Shown here one piece after another: positions 1 through 7,339 of a stretch of 28,811 bases of DNA. Made by a program: the position numbers and the translations under genes. The stretch is from an uncultured Oscillibacter sp. (GTDB lineage Bacteria; Bacillota; Clostridia; Oscillospirales; Oscillospiraceae). The stretch spans positions 1 to 28,811 of the forward strand of contig CAMHBH010000007.1 of NCBI GenBank assembly GCA_946183175.1, given 5' to 3'. The notes under the pieces were generated by a model that was not told where the DNA came from, did no database searches, and saw nothing but the letters and a program-made list of their open reading frames with translations. Every line of letters begins with the position of its first letter. Position 1 is the first letter of the stretch.

Positions 1-30
1 TTAAAAACAGGGGCGGCGCGCGCCGCCCCC
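1..30 (-). terminator. Rho-independent terminator
   Basis: Bases 10-19 and 20-29 form a perfect G+C palindrome. On the minus strand it is followed by TGTTTTTAA, the layout of an intrinsic terminator. It closes the minus-strand transcript that contains the binding-protein remnant at 51-291 and probably the genes upstream of it. Confidence 0.8.
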
Positions 31-50
31 GGGTGGGAGTTGTCGAGACG

Positions 51-291
51 TTATTCCGCTTTGATATACTTGTCAATGACGGCCTGCACCGTGCCGTCGG
101 CCTTGACGCGCTGCTGACCGCCGCCAGCAGGGCCGGGTTCTCCTTGCGCATGCCGATTGCGTAGTCCTTACGGCGTACTCCGTATCAAGAATCGTCAGGC
201 CGCTATATTCACCGCACAGGTCGAAATCAATAATCTTCGCGCTTGCCGAAGGGAGGCGAATTTCTTCACAGCATAACTTCTTTTCATGCAA
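51..291 (-). pseudogene. Frameshifted C-terminal remnant of an amino-acid ABC transporter substrate-binding protein
   Basis: Three minus-strand frames together give the typical end of a family 3 (amino-acid) solute-binding protein. One frame reads SGLTILDTEYAVR. After a shift near 170 the next reads KDYAIGMRKENPALLAAV. After a second shift near 115 the last reads RVKADGTVQAVIDKYIKAE and stops at 51-53. The family pattern is an acidic-Y/F turn, a 'YAIGMRKENPxLL' strand, then 'lKADGTvqaIxdKYi'. Only the last 60 or so residues are recognisable. The stretch at 240-291 does not look like the family, so the 5' part is deleted or scrambled. The gene cannot be expressed as an intact protein. Two sequencing errors are a less likely explanation. 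Confidence 0.75.
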
Positions 292-309
292 AGCCCGATT
301 CCGGGCCTA

Positions 310-1452
310 TTATCCGCGATAGACATACCGCGCCGGGGCCGGGTCGGGTAGCGTGGACAACTCCGGGACGAACATCAGAACGCCCGACAGCGCGTCCGTG
401 CAGGCCTGTACTTCCGACGGGTCTACCTTCGCGTAGACGCGGTCGACGTAAGGCGCGATAACGTCGATGGAAAGTCCGGACAGGTGCGCCGCGTCGCGGT
501 TGAGCAGGATTTCCTTCGGGACTTCGACGGAGAAGACAATGTTGTAAGGTTCCAGCGTCTTTCGGACTTCCGAGAAGAATGTCGCGAGGTTTTCCTCTCT
601 CGACAGGTCGCCGTACAGGATACGGTCGAGGCGTCCGACAGACGGGTAACAGGCGTCGGTCAGGAGGATTTCGTCGAAACCCAGCTCGGCGGCGTCGCGG
701 GCCAGATTGCAAAGGTAAGTCCGCGTGACTTCGCGCGCCGGGTCAATCCAGAAGTCCTCGTTGCCGTCCTGGAAAATCCGCCCGCTGAGGTTGCGCAGGC
801 GCGCCCGGACATTGCCGTTGGACGCGCGCCAGTCGCGGAAGCACGCCAGAGTTGCGATGGTGTGCGTATCGGCGGCGGTGAGACGTTTCAGGGCCTCGGT
901 GGTGTCGGCGGCGATGTTCTTCGATTCCGTGATGACTTCCGTGTAAATAATATTCGGACTGTCAAAGTATACCCAGCCCTCCGTGTCCTTCAGGCGCACG
1001 GAGACGGCGTTATAAGTGCTGTTGCGCCGCAGAAGCCACGAGATTTCCTCGTAAGTCGCGACGGACAGGGGCGTAGCCTGTACCGGGTAGACGTGGAAGA
1101 AGTCGGGCGCGGCGGGCGGCTCGGGTTCGGATTCCCCGGCGTCCTGTTCGTCCGGGGCGGCCTCGCCGTCGGATGTGCCGGACAGCTCCGCGTCGGCGTC
1201 TTCGGGGGGCGTCGTGGTTTCGTCGTCTAATGGCTGGGCGTCCGGATTCTCCGCCTCCGTCCCGGCGTTCGCCTCCTCCTGCCATGGGAAATGAACCTGC
1301 CGCGTGCCGTCGCTCTCCACCACGATGTTACGCTGTAACAGCACCACGGCGAGGGACGCCAATATGACAGCCAGCAGGAACACCGTGAGCACCAGTTTCC
1401 ACAGCGGCCCCCGGCCACGATAACTTGTATAGCCCTTTACCACTTTTGCCAT
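310..1452 (-). CDS. Membrane-anchored putative glycoside hydrolase (DUF4015-like TIM barrel)
   Basis: 380 aa. A basic N-terminus is followed by one membrane segment (about residues 18-40), so the rest should lie outside the cell. Residues about 60-115 are a low-complexity Glu/Asp/Pro/Ala linker. From about 118 to the end the sequence looks like the putative glycoside hydrolase barrel: a 'YNAVSVRLKDTEGWVYF' strand, then 'FWIDPAREVTRTYL', 'LGFDEILLTD' and 'VFSVEVP'. No substrate can be named, and the catalytic role of the family is itself poorly defined. A purine-rich ribosome site (GGGAAAGGGG) precedes the ATG. It lies 27 bp after rpiB on the same strand, so the two are probably co-transcribed from the promoter at 1972-2000. 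Confidence 0.7.
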   Translation of the reverse strand: MAKVVKGYTSYRGRGPLWKLVLTVFLLAVILASLAVVLLQRNIVVESDGTRQVHFPWQEEANAGTEAENPDAQPLDDETTTPPEDADAELSGTSDGEAAPDEQDAGESEPEPPAAPDFFHVYPVQATPLSVATYEEISWLLRRNSTYNAVSVRLKDTEGWVYFDSPNIIYTEVITESKNIAADTTEALKRLTAADTHTIATLACFRDWRASNGNVRARLRNLSGRIFQDGNEDFWIDPAREVTRTYLCNLARDAAELGFDEILLTDACYPSVGRLDRILYGDLSREENLATFFSEVRKTLEPYNIVFSVEVPKEILLNRDAAHLSGLSIDVIAPYVDRVYAKVDPSEVQACTDALSGVLMFVPELSTLPDPAPARYVYRG

Positions 1453-1479
1453 ATCGCGCCCCTTTCCCCGCTGTCGCCG

Positions 1480-1917
1480 TCAGCCCTCGACGGACATCAT
1501 CTTATTGACGCGGCGCTCGTGGCGCCCGCCCTCGAACTCCGTCGAGAGAAAGACTTCCACCATGCGCCGGGCCATTTCGGGCCCGGTGAAGCCCGCGCCT
1601 ATCGCCAGCATATTCGCGTTGTTGTGGCGGCGGGTCAGCTCGGCTTGCAGACAGTCGGCGCAGTGCGCGCAACGGATACCCTTCACCTTGTTCGCAGTGA
1701 TGGAGATTCCGATACCCGTCAGGCAGATGACGATTCCGCGCTCGCACCTGCCCTCGGCGACGGCCCGCGCGGCGGGTTCGCCGAAGTCGGGATAGTCACA
1801 GCTTTCCGGGCCGTAACAGCCGAAGTCCTCGTAGGTGTGGCCCAAGTCGTCCAGCACGGTCTTGACGAACTGCATCAACTGATATCCGCCGTGGTCGCAT
1901 CCCAGCGCGATTTTCAT
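1480..1917 (-). CDS. rpiB: Ribose-5-phosphate isomerase B (RpiB/LacAB family)
   Basis: 145 aa, normal length for RpiB, which interconverts ribose 5-phosphate and ribulose 5-phosphate in the pentose phosphate pathway in the cytoplasm. The phosphate-site start 'IALGCDHGG' (D8, H9), the catalytic cysteine C65 before 'TGIGISITANKVKGIR', and 'RRHNNANMLAIG' (H98) are all present. Two differences stand out. The usual Cys-Gly-Thr-Gly is Cys-Leu-Thr-Gly. The usual 'GIRAALCHD' region is 'GIRCAHCADC', which makes C83-x2-C86-x2-C89. The protein has eight cysteines in all. An AGGAGG ribosome site precedes the ATG, and a clear promoter lies upstream. A related sugar-phosphate isomerase of the LacA/LacB type is the alternative. 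Confidence 0.9.
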   Translation of the reverse strand: MKIALGCDHGGYQLMQFVKTVLDDLGHTYEDFGCYGPESCDYPDFGEPAARAVAEGRCERGIVICLTGIGISITANKVKGIRCAHCADCLQAELTRRHNNANMLAIGAGFTGPEMARRMVEVFLSTEFEGGRHERRVNKMMSVEG

Positions 1918-1971
1918 AAGAATTGCCCTCCTGTGCGCGTGAATCGTCCGGAAGCCGGAGCGTCGCTGTCT

Positions 1972-2000
1972 ATTATAGCCCCGCGCCGTCGAAAAATCAA
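1972..2000 (-). promoter_or_regulatory. Sigma-A promoter of rpiB
   Basis: On the minus strand, TTGATT (-35, 1995-2000) and TATAAT (-10, 1972-1977) are separated by 17 bp, about 55 bp upstream of the rpiB start. It overlaps the 3' flank of dnaJ, so rpiB can be transcribed independently of the heat-shock operon. Confidence 0.8.
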
Positions 2001-2035
2001 TGATTATCTTTCCATAATTCGGAGAAATTCGACGC

Positions 2036-3190
2036 TCAGCGGTTTCTTCCCTTTTTCTTCCAGAACGGCTTGCGCTCCCCGTCGTCGGGCTCGGCCTCGC
2101 CCATGGCCTCGGCGAACTTGCGCAAGGCCTCCTTCTGCTCGCGGTTGAGGTTCTTGGGCGTCTCGATGTAGACGGTCACGTACTGGTCGCCGCGCCCGCG
2201 CCCGTTGATGAACGGAATGCCCTTGCCTTTCAGGCGGAACGTCGCGCCGCTCTGCGTGCCCTCCGGGAGGTCGTACTGCACCTTGCCGTCGATGGTGGGA
2301 ATCTCCAGTTGCGCGCCGAGCACGGCCTGCGCGAACGTCACGGACTGTTCGCACAAGACGGACGTGCCCTCGCGGCGGAAAAGCCCGTGGGGGCGTATGG
2401 AAATCGCGACGAGCAGGTCGCCGGACGCGCCGCCGTTCTTCCCGGCGTGGCCCTGCCCCCGGACGGACACCGACTGTCCGGCGTCGATTCCGGCGGGAAT
2501 CTGTACCTGAATCGTGCGGCGGCGGCGAATCATGCCGCTCCCGTGGCAGTCCTTGCACGGCTGGCGGATAATCTTCCCCTTCCCGGCGCAGCGCGTACAC
2601 GGCGCGGAAGTCGCCACGGTGCCGAACGGCGTCTGCCGGCGAACCTGTACCTGTCCGGTGCCGTGGCAGTCGGGGCAGGTCTCCGGCGACGTGCCGTCGG
2701 CACAGCCGTTGCCGTTGCAGGTCGTACAGGTTTCGTAGCGCTCCACCGTCAATTCCTTTTGACAGCCGAACGCGGCCTCCTCGAACGTGATGGTCAGCGA
2801 CACCCGGATACTTTCGCCGCGCTGGGGGGCGTTGGGATTGGCGCGGCGCGTCCCGCCGAAGCCGCTCCCGCCGAAGAAACTGCCGAATATGTCGCCCAGG
2901 TCGCCGAAATCGAAATCGCCGTTGAAGCCGCCGCCGTAGCCGCCCGCGCCGAAATTCGGGTCTACGCCGGCGTGCCCGTAGCGGTCGTAGCGCGCCTTCT
3001 TGTCGGCGTTGGACAGAACGTCGTAGGCCTCGCCGACTTCCTTAAACTTTTCTTCGGCCTCCTTGTCGCCGGGGTTCAAGTCCGGGTGGTACTTGCGCGC
3101 CATCTTCTTGTAGGCCTTCTTGATATCGTCCTCCGACGCGTCCTTGCCGATTCCGAGTACCTCGTAGTAGTCCCGTTTGTTCTCTGCCAT
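2036..3190 (-). CDS. dnaJ: Chaperone DnaJ (type I Hsp40)
   Basis: 384 aa. DnaJ delivers unfolded substrates to DnaK and stimulates its ATPase through the J domain. J domain: residues about 6-70 with the HPD signature at 35-37. A Gly/Phe-rich linker follows (about 76-125). Four zinc-finger repeats are all intact: CTTCNGNG, CPDCHGTG, CTRCAGKG and CKDCHGSG. The C-terminal substrate-binding barrels run from about 225 to 355. It is the last gene of the hrcA-grpE-dnaK-dnaJ operon, 78 bp after dnaK, and that gap contains a perfect hairpin (3228-3252). Confidence 0.98.
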   Translation of the reverse strand: MAENKRDYYEVLGIGKDASEDDIKKAYKKMARKYHPDLNPGDKEAEEKFKEVGEAYDVLSNADKKARYDRYGHAGVDPNFGAGGYGGGFNGDFDFGDLGDIFGSFFGGSGFGGTRRANPNAPQRGESIRVSLTITFEEAAFGCQKELTVERYETCTTCNGNGCADGTSPETCPDCHGTGQVQVRRQTPFGTVATSAPCTRCAGKGKIIRQPCKDCHGSGMIRRRRTIQVQIPAGIDAGQSVSVRGQGHAGKNGGASGDLLVAISIRPHGLFRREGTSVLCEQSVTFAQAVLGAQLEIPTIDGKVQYDLPEGTQSGATFRLKGKGIPFINGRGRGDQYVTVYIETPKNLNREQKEALRKFAEAMGEAEPDDGERKPFWKKKGRNR

Positions 3191-3227
3191 ACCTGAAACT
3201 CCTTAAATACGTCCCGGCGCGCCGCAA

Positions 3228-3252
3228 TCAGGGACAGCGACGCTGTCCCTGA
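3228..3252. repeat. Perfect 12-bp inverted repeat between dnaK and dnaJ
   Basis: TCAGGGACAGCG and its exact reverse complement flank a single base, in the 78-bp gap between the dnaK stop and the dnaJ start. No T-run follows on the minus strand, so it is not a good terminator. It could be an mRNA-processing or stability hairpin, or a copy of a dispersed REP-like palindrome. Confidence 0.8.
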
Positions 3253-3268
3253 CCGCACACCTGTTTTC

Positions 3269-5119
3269 TTACTTGCCCTGGTTGGGGTCGTCGTCGACGA
3301 CCTTGTAGTCGGCGTCGTAATACTGCTGGCCGTCGCCCGCGCCCGACTGCCCCGGGTTCGGCCCCGCCTGCTGTGCGCCCTGCGGGTTGGCCTGCTGGTA
3401 CAGCTTCTCGCTGACCGCGTAGAAGGCCTGCTTCAACTCCTCCGTGGCCGACTTAATCCGCCCCGAATCCGTGCCCTTCAGCGCCTCTTTCAGGTTGTCA
3501 ATGCCGCCCTGTACTTTCGCGCGGTCGTCCGCCGGGATTTTGTCGCCCATCTCGGAGAGCGTCTTTTCGCTCTGGTACACCATCTGGTCGGCCTCGTTGC
3601 GTACCTCGACTTCCTCTTTCAGGCGCTTATCTTCCGCCGCGTACTGCTCCGCTTCCTTGACGGCCTTCTCGATGTCCTCCTTGCTCATGTTGGACGAGGA
3701 CGTAATGGTAATGTGCTGTTCCTTTCCGGTGCCCAGGTCCTTCGCGGAGACGTTGACAATGCCGTTGGCGTCGATATCGAACGTGACCTCAATCTGAGGC
3801 ACGCCGCGCCGCGCCGGGGCGATTCCGTCGAGGTGGAAGCGGCCCAGCGACTTGTTCGCCGCGGCCATTTCGCGCTCGCCCTGCAATACGTTGACTTCGA
3901 CGCTCGTCTGGTTGTCGGCGGCGGTGGAGAAAATCTGGCTCTTCTTGACGGGAATCGTCGTGTTCCGGTCAATCAGCTTCGTACATACGCCGCCCATCGT
4001 CTCAATACCCAGCGACAGCGGGGTGACATCCAGCAAAAGCAGTCCCTTCACGTCGCCCTTGAGTACGCCGGCCTGTAACGCCGCGCCCATCGCGACGCAT
4101 TCGTCGGGGTTGATTCCCTTGAAGGGCTCGTTCCCGGTGAAGTTCTTCACGGCGTCCTGTACGGCGGGGATACGGCTCGAACCGCCCACAAGTAAAACCT
4201 TCGCGAGGTCGGACGGGCGGAGGCCCGCGTCGGACATCGCCTGCCGTACCGGGCCCATCGTCGCGTCGACGAGGTGACTTGTCAGCTCGTTGAACTTCGC
4301 GCGGGAGAGCGTCATGTCGAGGTGCTTCGGGCCGGAGGCGTCCGCCGTGATATAGGGAAGGTTGATATTCGACATCGTGACGCCGGAAAGCTCAATCTTG
4401 GCCTTTTCGGCGGCCTCTTTCAGTCTCTGCATGGCCACGCGGTCGCCCGACAGGTCGACGCCCTCCGCGCGCTTGAACTCGCTGACCATCCACTTCATGA
4501 CGCACTCGTCGAAATCGTCGCCGCCGAGGCGGTTGTTGCCCGCCGTGGCTAATACTTCGATGACGCCGTCGTCAATTTCCAGAATCGAAACGTCGAACGT
4601 GCCGCCGCCGAGGTCGTAGACCATGATTTTCTGCGACTGCTCCTTGTCGACGCCGTAGGCCAGCGCGGCGGCGGTCGGCTCGTTGATAATGCGGAGCACT
4701 TCCAGACCGGCGATTTTGCCCGCGTCCTTGGTGGCCTGGCGCTGGGAGTCGGTGAAGTAGGCCGGGACGGTGATGACGGCCTCCGTCACGGGCCCGCCCA
4801 GATAGGCTTCGGCGTCGGCCTTGAGCTTCTGGAGAATCATGGCGCTGATTTCCTGGGGGGTGTAGCGCTTGTCGTCGATTTTGACCTTGTAGTCACTGCC
4901 CATCTCGCGCTTGATAGAGGAAATCGTGCGCTCCGGGTTCGTGATGGCCTGACGCTTGGCGACTTGCCCCACCATTCTTTCCCCGGTCTTGGAGAACGCC
5001 ACCACGGACGGCGTAGTCCGGTTGCCCTCCGCGTTGGGGATTACGACGGCCTCGCCGCCCTCCATCACGGATACGCAAGAGTTTGTAGTACCTAAATCAA
5101 TGCCGATTACTTTAGACAT
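3269..5119 (-). CDS. dnaK: Molecular chaperone DnaK (Hsp70)
   Basis: 616 aa, typical for Gram-positive DnaK. This is the ATP-driven Hsp70 that binds exposed hydrophobic peptides. The ATPase domain carries the phosphate-1 loop 'GIDLGTTNS' at the N-terminus, 'VITVPAYFTDSQRQATKDA', 'INEPTAAALAYG', 'VYDLGGGTFDVS' and 'LLVGGSSRIPAV'. The substrate-binding domain begins near 'LLLLDVTPLSLGIE', and the helical lid ends in a Gln/Gly-rich tail finishing in acidic 'ADYKVVDDD'. An ACAGGAGG ribosome site precedes the ATG. It lies 77 bp after the 88-aa gene that separates it from grpE. Confidence 0.99.
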   Translation of the reverse strand: MSKVIGIDLGTTNSCVSVMEGGEAVVIPNAEGNRTTPSVVAFSKTGERMVGQVAKRQAITNPERTISSIKREMGSDYKVKIDDKRYTPQEISAMILQKLKADAEAYLGGPVTEAVITVPAYFTDSQRQATKDAGKIAGLEVLRIINEPTAAALAYGVDKEQSQKIMVYDLGGGTFDVSILEIDDGVIEVLATAGNNRLGGDDFDECVMKWMVSEFKRAEGVDLSGDRVAMQRLKEAAEKAKIELSGVTMSNINLPYITADASGPKHLDMTLSRAKFNELTSHLVDATMGPVRQAMSDAGLRPSDLAKVLLVGGSSRIPAVQDAVKNFTGNEPFKGINPDECVAMGAALQAGVLKGDVKGLLLLDVTPLSLGIETMGGVCTKLIDRNTTIPVKKSQIFSTAADNQTSVEVNVLQGEREMAAANKSLGRFHLDGIAPARRGVPQIEVTFDIDANGIVNVSAKDLGTGKEQHITITSSSNMSKEDIEKAVKEAEQYAAEDKRLKEEVEVRNEADQMVYQSEKTLSEMGDKIPADDRAKVQGGIDNLKEALKGTDSGRIKSATEELKQAFYAVSEKLYQQANPQGAQQAGPNPGQSGAGDGQQYYDADYKVVDDDPNQGK

Positions 5120-5196
5120 GGTATATTTGCCTCCTGTTATTTCAATGCGCTATTGTGATATGTGGACGAATGATAAACCTGAGCACATCTGTCGGT

Positions 5197-5463
5197 TTAA
5201 TCATCCCACGGAGTTTCTACAAACTCCGTATCTCCCTGCCACACATCATCCGGGGAAATCCCCAAATCAGAAGCGATGTCAGACTGGCAGTCCTTCCACC
5301 AGTTATAATCATCGTCTCCCGAAAAGTATTCCTTTCCGACGTACTCCTGGTAATCATGGATTTCGTTGTCATCATCGTCATAGGCTTTGACAGACTGAAT
5401 AATCTCAACCCCGAGCATATTCTCGCGGTTTTCAAAATCCACAATAACGTGATTCGTATTCAT
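5197..5463 (-). CDS. Uncharacterised 88-aa acidic protein inside the heat-shock operon
   Basis: I do not recognise this protein. It has 17 Asp and 8 Glu against only 4 Lys/Arg, with a DDDD run and a DDD run, a 'YNWW' aromatic cluster and a C-terminal 'ETPWDD'. There is no membrane segment or cysteine pair, so it should be a soluble cytoplasmic protein. It is very likely real: an AAAGGAGG ribosome site sits the right distance before the ATG, and it lies 14 bp after grpE and 77 bp before dnaK on the same strand. The sampled G+C (about 40% in its first 60 bases) is well below its neighbours, which suggests later acquisition. Its position implies HrcA/CIRCE-controlled expression. No function can be assigned. 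Confidence 0.8.
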   Translation of the reverse strand: MNTNHVIVDFENRENMLGVEIIQSVKAYDDDDNEIHDYQEYVGKEYFSGDDDYNWWKDCQSDIASDLGISPDDVWQGDTEFVETPWDD

Positions 5464-5477
5464 AGTAATATCCTCCT

Positions 5478-6044
5478 TTAATTGGCTACCTGCACCACGG
5501 CGTGACGAATAACCTTGCCATTCATCATGAAACCGGGCTGGAATACCTGTGAAACCTCGTTCTCGCCGTACTTCTCATCGTCGATGTGGTTGACGGCGTT
5601 GTGCTTCTCGGGGTCGAACGTCTGCCCCAGCGCGTCAATTTCCGACACGCCCGACGACTTCAAAATCTCCCGCGCCTGCTGGAAAATCTTGATAAGGCCC
5701 TGTTTATGCGGGTTGTCGTCGTCGCCCTCGACCGCGGCGGCGCGCGCGAGGTTGTCGTACACCGGGAGAAACTTTAGGATTGTGTCCGCTTTGGCGTCCT
5801 GCCAGAGCGATTCCTTCTCCCGGGCGGTACGCTTGCGATAGTTGTCGTATTCCGCCGCCTGCCGGACGTACTGGTCTTTCACCGTTTCGAGTTCTTTGGC
5901 GGCCTCCTCCATGCGCTCCATCTGCGCGCGGGTCAGCGTGTACGTCTCCTCCGACGCCTCCGCGCCGCCCTGCGTCTCCGCGATGGGCTCCGCGTCCTCC
6001 GCGGTCGGCTCCTGTGATTTGCTATCCGTATTTTCCTGTGCCAT
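5478..6044 (-). CDS. grpE: Nucleotide exchange factor GrpE
   Basis: 188 aa. GrpE releases ADP from DnaK. The N-terminus (to about 35) is an acidic disordered tail. The long dimerising helix spans about 40-90 with the conserved 'YVRQAAEYDNYRKRT'. The C-terminal beta domain carries 'LPVYDNLARAA', 'GVSEIDALGQTFDPEKHNAV' and the closing 'VFQPGFMMNGKVIRHAVVQV'. The grpE start overlaps the hrcA end by 23 bp, which suggests translational coupling. Confidence 0.97.
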   Translation of the reverse strand: MAQENTDSKSQEPTAEDAEPIAETQGGAEASEETYTLTRAQMERMEEAAKELETVKDQYVRQAAEYDNYRKRTAREKESLWQDAKADTILKFLPVYDNLARAAAVEGDDDNPHKQGLIKIFQQAREILKSSGVSEIDALGQTFDPEKHNAVNHIDDEKYGENEVSQVFQPGFMMNGKVIRHAVVQVAN

Positions 6045-7086
6045 TCTGTTTATCCTCCTTTGAGGGGGCCGGGTGCACCTCCAAAAGCCGCGTCAGGCCG
6101 TCGGCGAACCCGCTCAGCCGCGCGACTACGGCGGCGTAGTCCATCCGCGTCGGGCCGACTACCCCAACTAGCCCCCGCATATCGTCCCCGATGTCGTAGC
6201 TTGCCACGACGACACTCGTATCTTTCAGGGCGTCCGCTACGTTCTCCGGGCCTATGAGAATCTTCATAGGCCCCGCGTCCGACGGTACCGGAAGATTCTC
6301 CTTGCCGTCCGCAAGTACGCTCATGAGCGCGTGGGCCTTCTCGGCGTCCCGGAACTCCGGCAACTTTAACAGCGCCCGCGCGCCCGTTGTGATAATCTTC
6401 TGCTGTTGCTCTTCGAGCGCGTCCCCCGCCGCCGCAATCAGTTGCGAGAGCAAAAGGAACATCGGCGCGGGGAGTTGTTCCGTCAAGTCCATGAGGCGTT
6501 CGCCCATCTCGGCGGCGGCAATCTCCGTAAAGTGCGCGTTCAGCAGATTCGCCAGCGCCGGGAACTGCTCCGGGTCTACCTTCAACTGCATACGAATCAG
6601 ATGGCTTTTCACCCGGTTCCCGCTCAACATCAAAACCCCGATACAGTTCCACTCGTCGACCGGAATCAGGTCGAAACGGCGTACAATAAGCTGTTTTTTG
6701 CCCGTGGCGGTCACGTAGGCGGGGTAGTTCAGGAACGAACTGACGGCGCGTCCGGCCTGCGCGATGATTGCGTCGAGTTCCTTCAGGCGGGTGTGCAGTA
6801 CGGCGTTGATTTCCTCGGTCTCCCGTAAGGAAAGCCTCTGCCGCTCCATGAGCTCGTCGACGTACAGGCGGTAGCCTTTCGGCGTGGGCGCGCGTCCGGC
6901 TGACGTGTGCGGCTGTTCGAGATAGCCCATCTCCGTCAGCTCGGCGAGTTCGTTGCGAATCGTGGCGGAACTTACGCGCCGTTCCATCCGCGCCGCAATC
7001 GTCTTGGAGCCGACCGGTTCGGCGGTATGGATGTAATTTTCCACAACGATTTTCAGAATCTGCTTCTTCCTGTCGGTTAATTCCAC
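6022..7086 (-). CDS. hrcA: Heat-inducible transcription repressor HrcA
   Basis: 354 aa. HrcA dimers bind CIRCE operators and repress the operon, and HrcA folding depends on GroEL in the known systems. Residues 1-75 form the winged helix: 'DRKKQILKIVVENYIHTAEPVGSKTIA' then 'SSATIRNELAELTEMGYLEQPHTSAGRAPT', both diagnostic. The regulatory domain follows to the end. The start codon is GTG (7084-7086). A G-rich site lies 5' of it. It is the first gene of its operon, 24 bp from the CIRCE element that it should bind, giving autoregulation. Confidence 0.97.
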   Translation of the reverse strand: MELTDRKKQILKIVVENYIHTAEPVGSKTIAARMERRVSSATIRNELAELTEMGYLEQPHTSAGRAPTPKGYRLYVDELMERQRLSLRETEEINAVLHTRLKELDAIIAQAGRAVSSFLNYPAYVTATGKKQLIVRRFDLIPVDEWNCIGVLMLSGNRVKSHLIRMQLKVDPEQFPALANLLNAHFTEIAAAEMGERLMDLTEQLPAPMFLLLSQLIAAAGDALEEQQQKIITTGARALLKLPEFRDAEKAHALMSVLADGKENLPVPSDAGPMKILIGPENVADALKDTSVVVASYDIGDDMRGLVGVVGPTRMDYAAVVARLSGFADGLTRLLEVHPAPSKEDKQNGTGKYG

Positions 7087-7109
7087 AACGACCCCCGCTT
7101 TTCAAGGGT

Positions 7110-7136
7110 TTAGCACTCAACCCTTTCGAGTGCTAA
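7110..7136 (-). promoter_or_regulatory. CIRCE operator (HrcA-binding site)
   Basis: TTAGCACTC, nine bases, then GAGTGCTAA: an exact match to the CIRCE consensus. It lies between the hrcA promoter and the hrcA start, where bound HrcA would block transcription of hrcA-grpE-dnaK-dnaJ. Confidence 0.98.
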
Positions 7137-7140
7137 CGCC

Positions 7141-7169
7141 AGTGTAGCACGAAAACCATACTTTGTCAA
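7141..7169 (-). promoter_or_regulatory. Sigma-A promoter of the hrcA operon
   Basis: On the minus strand a consensus TTGACA (7164-7169) is separated by 17 bp from TACACT (7141-7146). CIRCE begins 4 bp downstream of the -10, so it covers the transcription start, the classical Firmicute arrangement. Confidence 0.92.
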
Positions 7170-7339
7170 TATTTTTCGTGAAATTTTTATGGCGGGGGCG
7201 TCCGGGGCCGGGGGAATGCTGAAAACCGGGCGTTTCCTGTAAAATCGCCGCACATTTCCCCGCCGGAAGTTCTCCAGAAGCCTCCCCCGTGTCAACGGTG
7301 CCGATGACCGCGGGCCATAGGCGGAAATTTGTCCGGACC

